Shown here: piece after piece, positions 61,700-64,000 of the stretch
Numbering within the stretch: position 1 is the first letter of the stretch
How the letters are laid out: each line of letters opens with the position of its first letter
DNA from: an uncultured Candidatus Saccharibacteria bacterium
GTDB lineage: Bacteria > Patescibacteriota > Saccharimonadia > Saccharimonadales > Saccharimonadaceae
Direction of reading: 5' to 3'
NCBI GenBank assembly: GCA_938041435.1
Contig: CALISR010000008.1
Span: 6,759 to 70,758 of the forward strand
DNA: 64,000 bases
Made by a program: the position numbers and the translations under genes
Notes under the pieces: model-generated
The model's database searches: none
What the model was told of the DNA's origin: nothing
Seen by the model: the letters and a program-made list of their open reading frames with translations, nothing else

Positions 61700-62064
61700 T
61701 CCAGCAAGAATCTCGCCTTAAGGTAACAGACAACAGTGGTGCAAAGTCCATCTTGTGTATCCGCGTGCTGGGTGGCACTCGGCGTCGCTACGCTCGGGTG
61801 GGTGATGTGATTGTCGCCAGCGTTAAAGACGCCAGCCCGACTGGCAACGTCAAGAAGAAGTCTATCGTTAAGGCAGTGGTGGTGCGCACCCGCGACCAGA
61901 TCCGCCGCAAAGATGGCAGCACCATCTGCTTCGACGACAACGCTGCCGTCATTATCAACGACGATAAGACACCCAAGGCAACTCGTGTCTTTGGCCCTGT
62001 GCCACGCGAATTGCGCGACCTTGGCTACAGCAAGATCATTAGCTTGGCACCGGAGGTACTCTAA
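61696..62064 (+). CDS. rplN: 50S ribosomal protein L14
   Basis: uL14 lies at the subunit interface. The 122-aa protein begins [20 protein letters not shown] and contains [20 protein letters not shown] and [27 protein letters not shown] ending, all canonical. It overlaps rplX by one base. Confidence 0.96.
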   Translation: MIQQESRLKVTDNSGAKSILCIRVLGGTRRRYARVGDVIVASVKDASPTGNVKKKSIVKAVVVRTRDQIRRKDGSTICFDDNAAVIINDDKTPKATRVFGPVPRELRDLGYSKIISLAPEVL

Positions 62065-62387
62065 TGGCACAGCGCATCAAAAAAGACGATATCGTCAAGA
62101 TCATCAGTGGTGACGACAAAGGCACGACGGGTAAGGTACTGGCCGTTAACCCCGCTCAGCAGACCGCATTGGTCGAGGGCGTGGGGCTGCGCCACCGCCA
62201 CGTCAAGCCAAGCCAGCTCAACCCACGTGGGGGCACCAAGGAGATTCATGTGCCAGTGCCACTGAGCAAGCTCGCGCTGGTTGTCGACGAAGCAGCTGGC
62301 ACAACAAGCCGCATTGGCTATACTACTAATGCTGAGGGCGCCAAGGTACGCGTTGCTCGGCAACTGAACAATAAGGAGGTCAACTAA
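62064..62387 (+). CDS. rplX: 50S ribosomal protein L24
   Basis: uL24 initiates 50S assembly. The 107-aa protein has the KOW motif (KKDDIVKIISGDDKGTTGKV) and the HRHVKPSQLNPRGGTKEIHV segment. The length is normal. It overlaps rplE by one base. Confidence 0.95.
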   Translation: MAQRIKKDDIVKIISGDDKGTTGKVLAVNPAQQTALVEGVGLRHRHVKPSQLNPRGGTKEIHVPVPLSKLALVVDEAAGTTSRIGYTTNAEGAKVRVARQLNNKEVN

Positions 62388-62968
62388 TGGCGAAGGCAAC
62401 TGCATCCGCCGCTCCGACTCCTCGCTTGAAAGCCTTGTATCTGGATCAATATCGCAAGGAACTCCAGGCCGAATTAGCCTTGAGCAATGTGCACCAAGTG
62501 CCCAAGCTCGAGAAGATTGTGGTCAGCGCAGGAATCGGCAAGCACAAAGAAGACAAGCGCTACCACCAACTGGTACGCAATACGATTACCAAGATCACTG
62601 GTCAAGCGCCGGTTGATCGCTTGGCCAAGAAGTCGATCGCTGGCTTTAAGATCCGTGCTGGCATGGGTGCGCCGATTGGCGTGAGTGTGACGCTGCGCGG
62701 CGCTCGGATGTACGAATTCCTCGACCGGCTGGTCAATGTCAGCCTGCCGCGGGTGCGCGACTTCCACGGCGTGGGGAGCAAGTTCGACAAGGGTGGCAAC
62801 TACAACCTTGGCATCACCGACCAGAGTATTTTTCCCGAGCTCACCTTTGAGGAGACGCAGATCGTTCATGGCCTCCAGGTGACGATTGCCATCGAGCAGG
62901 GTAGCCCAGCTGCAAGCCGGGCACTGCTGGAGAAGTTTGGTCTGCCGTTTGAGAAGGAGGGGAAATAG
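62387..62968 (+). CDS. rplE: 50S ribosomal protein L5
   Basis: uL5 binds 5S rRNA and contacts P-site tRNA. The 193-aa protein shows VPKLEKIVVSAGIGKHKEDK, GFKIRAGMGAPIGVSVTLRG and YNLGITDQSIFPEL. The first about 12 residues are an Ala/Thr/Ser-rich extension. rpsN starts 4 nt after its stop codon. Confidence 0.95.
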   Translation: MAKATASAAPTPRLKALYLDQYRKELQAELALSNVHQVPKLEKIVVSAGIGKHKEDKRYHQLVRNTITKITGQAPVDRLAKKSIAGFKIRAGMGAPIGVSVTLRGARMYEFLDRLVNVSLPRVRDFHGVGSKFDKGGNYNLGITDQSIFPELTFEETQIVHGLQVTIAIEQGSPAASRALLEKFGLPFEKEGK

Positions 62969-62971
62969 CGT

Positions 62972-63241
62972 ATGGCTAAGAAATCAATGATTGCACGCGA
63001 TCGCAAACGCCAAAAGATGATCGAGAAATTCGCTGCCAAGCGCGCTGAGCTCAAGGCGGCGGGCGACCTCGATGGCCTGCAAAAGCTGCCGCGCAACTCC
63101 AGCCCAACCCGCTGGAAGAACCGCGACGCCCTCAGTGGTCGGCCACGTGGCTATATGCGCCGCTTTGGCCTGAGCCGCATCAACTTCCGCGAGAAGGCAT
63201 CGAAGGGCGAAATCCCAGGCATTACAAAGAGCAGTTGGTAA
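62972..63241 (+). CDS. rpsN: 30S ribosomal protein S14 (zinc-independent long form)
   Basis: uS14 lies in the 30S head. The 89-aa product is the long form without the CxxC zinc motif: [40 protein letters not shown], and [20 protein letters not shown]. The start follows GGAGGGGAAATAGCGT. Confidence 0.94.
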   Translation: MAKKSMIARDRKRQKMIEKFAAKRAELKAAGDLDGLQKLPRNSSPTRWKNRDALSGRPRGYMRRFGLSRINFREKASKGEIPGITKSSW

Positions 63242-63259
63242 CGGAAAGGAGATAGAGTT

Positions 63260-63661
63260 ATGAGTTTACAATCAACTGACCCAATCGCGGATCTCCTCAC
63301 CCGAATCCGTAACGCTGCGATGGTTGGCAAGACGGAAGTCCGTGTGCCCACTAGCAAGCTCAAGCAAGTTGTGGCCGAGCAATTGGTCAAGAATCACTAC
63401 CTGGCAGGTGCTACCGTAGAGGATGGCAAGCCACGCGGTACGTTGGTCGTCACGATCAACCGCGCTGGCGAGAGCCCAGCCTTTACCGAGCTGGCCCGGG
63501 TGTCTAAGCCAGGCCGCCGCGTGTACGTGGCTGCTGCCGACATCCCCAAGGTCAAGCAAGGCCGCGGCATCGTCCTCGTCTCGACCTCAAAGGGTGTGAT
63601 GACCGGCGCCGAAGCTGTCAAGGCCAAACTTGGCGGAGAAGTTTTGTTGAAGGTTTATTAA
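63260..63661 (+). CDS. rpsH: 30S ribosomal protein S8
   Basis: uS8 organises the central 30S domain. The 133-aa protein begins TDPIADLLTRIRNAAMVGKT and ends with the conserved GIVLVSTSKGVMTGAEA segment. GAAAGGAGA precedes the ATG. A strong terminator follows immediately, so the usual continuation rplF-rplR-rpsE-rplO-secY is not in this operon. Confidence 0.96.
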   Translation: MSLQSTDPIADLLTRIRNAAMVGKTEVRVPTSKLKQVVAEQLVKNHYLAGATVEDGKPRGTLVVTINRAGESPAFTELARVSKPGRRVYVAAADIPKVKQGRGIVLVSTSKGVMTGAEAVKAKLGGEVLLKVY

Positions 63662-63679
63662 AACTTTTCGTAGCCAAAA

Positions 63680-63713
63680 AATACCCGGAAGTTTTACGAC
63701 CCCGGGTATTTTT
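63680..63713 (+). terminator. Terminator ending the ribosomal operon
   Basis: Stem AATACCCGG (63680-63688) with CCGGGTATT (63702-63710), then T residues. Confidence 0.85.
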
Positions 63714-63786
63714 GTTTGATGTCAATAGGAGACACTAAGGATGCTATGCTACAATCAATATAAGACCGTTTACAGAAAGGAGATTT

Positions 63787-64000
63787 ATGGAACAAAAAGT
63801 TACCTCGGCTCTTTGCCTCGCTGGTCTAGCGTTTGCTTTAGGCGTCTGAGCGTACAGCGAAATCAACAAGCTGAAAAAGGAAGTTTTTAATAGTTTTTCC
63901 TATGATGAAATGCTGGAGTTTATGGGGGTTACAAAATCTGACAGAAGAATTGAAATGTATGACAGGATAAGAGAAAATCTTGATAAAGAAGTGAAGGAAT
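63787..64000 (+). pseudogene. Small membrane-anchored protein gene with in-frame TGA (continues past the window)
   Basis: AAAGGAG lies 5 nt before ATG 63787. The frame encodes one hydrophobic helix (MEQKVTSALCLAGLAFALGV), then TGA at 63847-63849, then a further 50 open codons (AYSEINKLKKEVFNSFSYDE and onward) to the window edge. The sequence after TGA continues as a natural helical, charged domain. TGA is a normal stop elsewhere in this window. It is most likely a nonsense mutation of a TGG (Trp) codon, a recently acquired gene from a TGA-recoding organism, or programmed readthrough. The codon use is more AT-rich than in the ribosomal operon. Confidence 0.6.

Overview
The window looks like a chromosome segment of a Patescibacteria (CPR) bacterium, most likely Candidatus Saccharibacteria (TM7). 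The evidence is a dense gene layout with 1-13 nt overlaps, divergent and stripped-down versions of housekeeping proteins (LigA and NrdR without their zinc cysteines), DUF5663-type proteins typical of CPR genomes, and many lineage-restricted unknown proteins. No rRNA gene is present, so the taxonomic call is inference. TGA acts as a normal stop in many genes here. Core genes are GC-rich; some islands are clearly more AT-rich.

Layout. 1-6 kb: rpsA (partial) and infB, then a large unknown protein and two DUF5663-like proteins. 6-12 kb: fmt-def-priA on the minus strand, then a winged-helix protein and recJ on the plus strand. 12-17 kb: lineage-specific unknown proteins, a Panacea-type toxin-antitoxin pair and a candidate ncRNA. 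17-23.3 kb: rpsU-yqeY, adk-map, and ftsA, ftsZ, nrdR-like, thioredoxin-like, VKOR. 23.3-25.6 kb: an AT-rich, gene-poor island. 25.6-27.5 kb: a LiaF-like membrane protein and tag. 27.6-36.2 kb: a T-box leader followed by seven tightly packed genes ending in a giant ileS. 36.5-39.4 kb: a frameshifted ABC exporter, tRNA-Cys, an alpha/beta hydrolase and tRNA-Leu. 39.5-50 kb: lemA, htpX, ligA, NADAR, MazG-like, RdgB-like, pta and GNAT genes. 50-56.7 kb: unknown proteins, a CAP-domain protein, a deoxyribosyltransferase-like protein, rplU, prmC and a lipoprotein. 57-63.7 kb: a 15-gene ribosomal protein operon from rplC to rpsH. The window ends in a small ORF interrupted by an in-frame TGA.

The most striking find is the ileS operon. 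Isoleucyl-tRNA synthetase is 1609 aa, about 550-600 aa longer than usual, because its CP1 editing region carries three in-frame enzyme-like modules: a low-molecular-weight phosphatase/ArsC-like domain and two RBBP9-like serine hydrolases, all with apparent catalytic residues. The operon leader contains a textbook T-box antiterminator helix (7-nt UGGUACC bulge), a candidate AUC (Ile) specifier, and a strand that can pair either with the antiterminator extension or with the first Shine-Dalgarno site. This suggests translational control of a whole operon by uncharged tRNA-Ile.

Other themes: many genes have a -10 box exactly 6-7 nt before the ATG (leaderless mRNAs); two promoters contain GA-dinucleotide tracts in the -35/-10 spacer (possible phase variation); the 8-mer ACAGAGGT occurs at least 16 times; and several strong structured elements have no assigned function.
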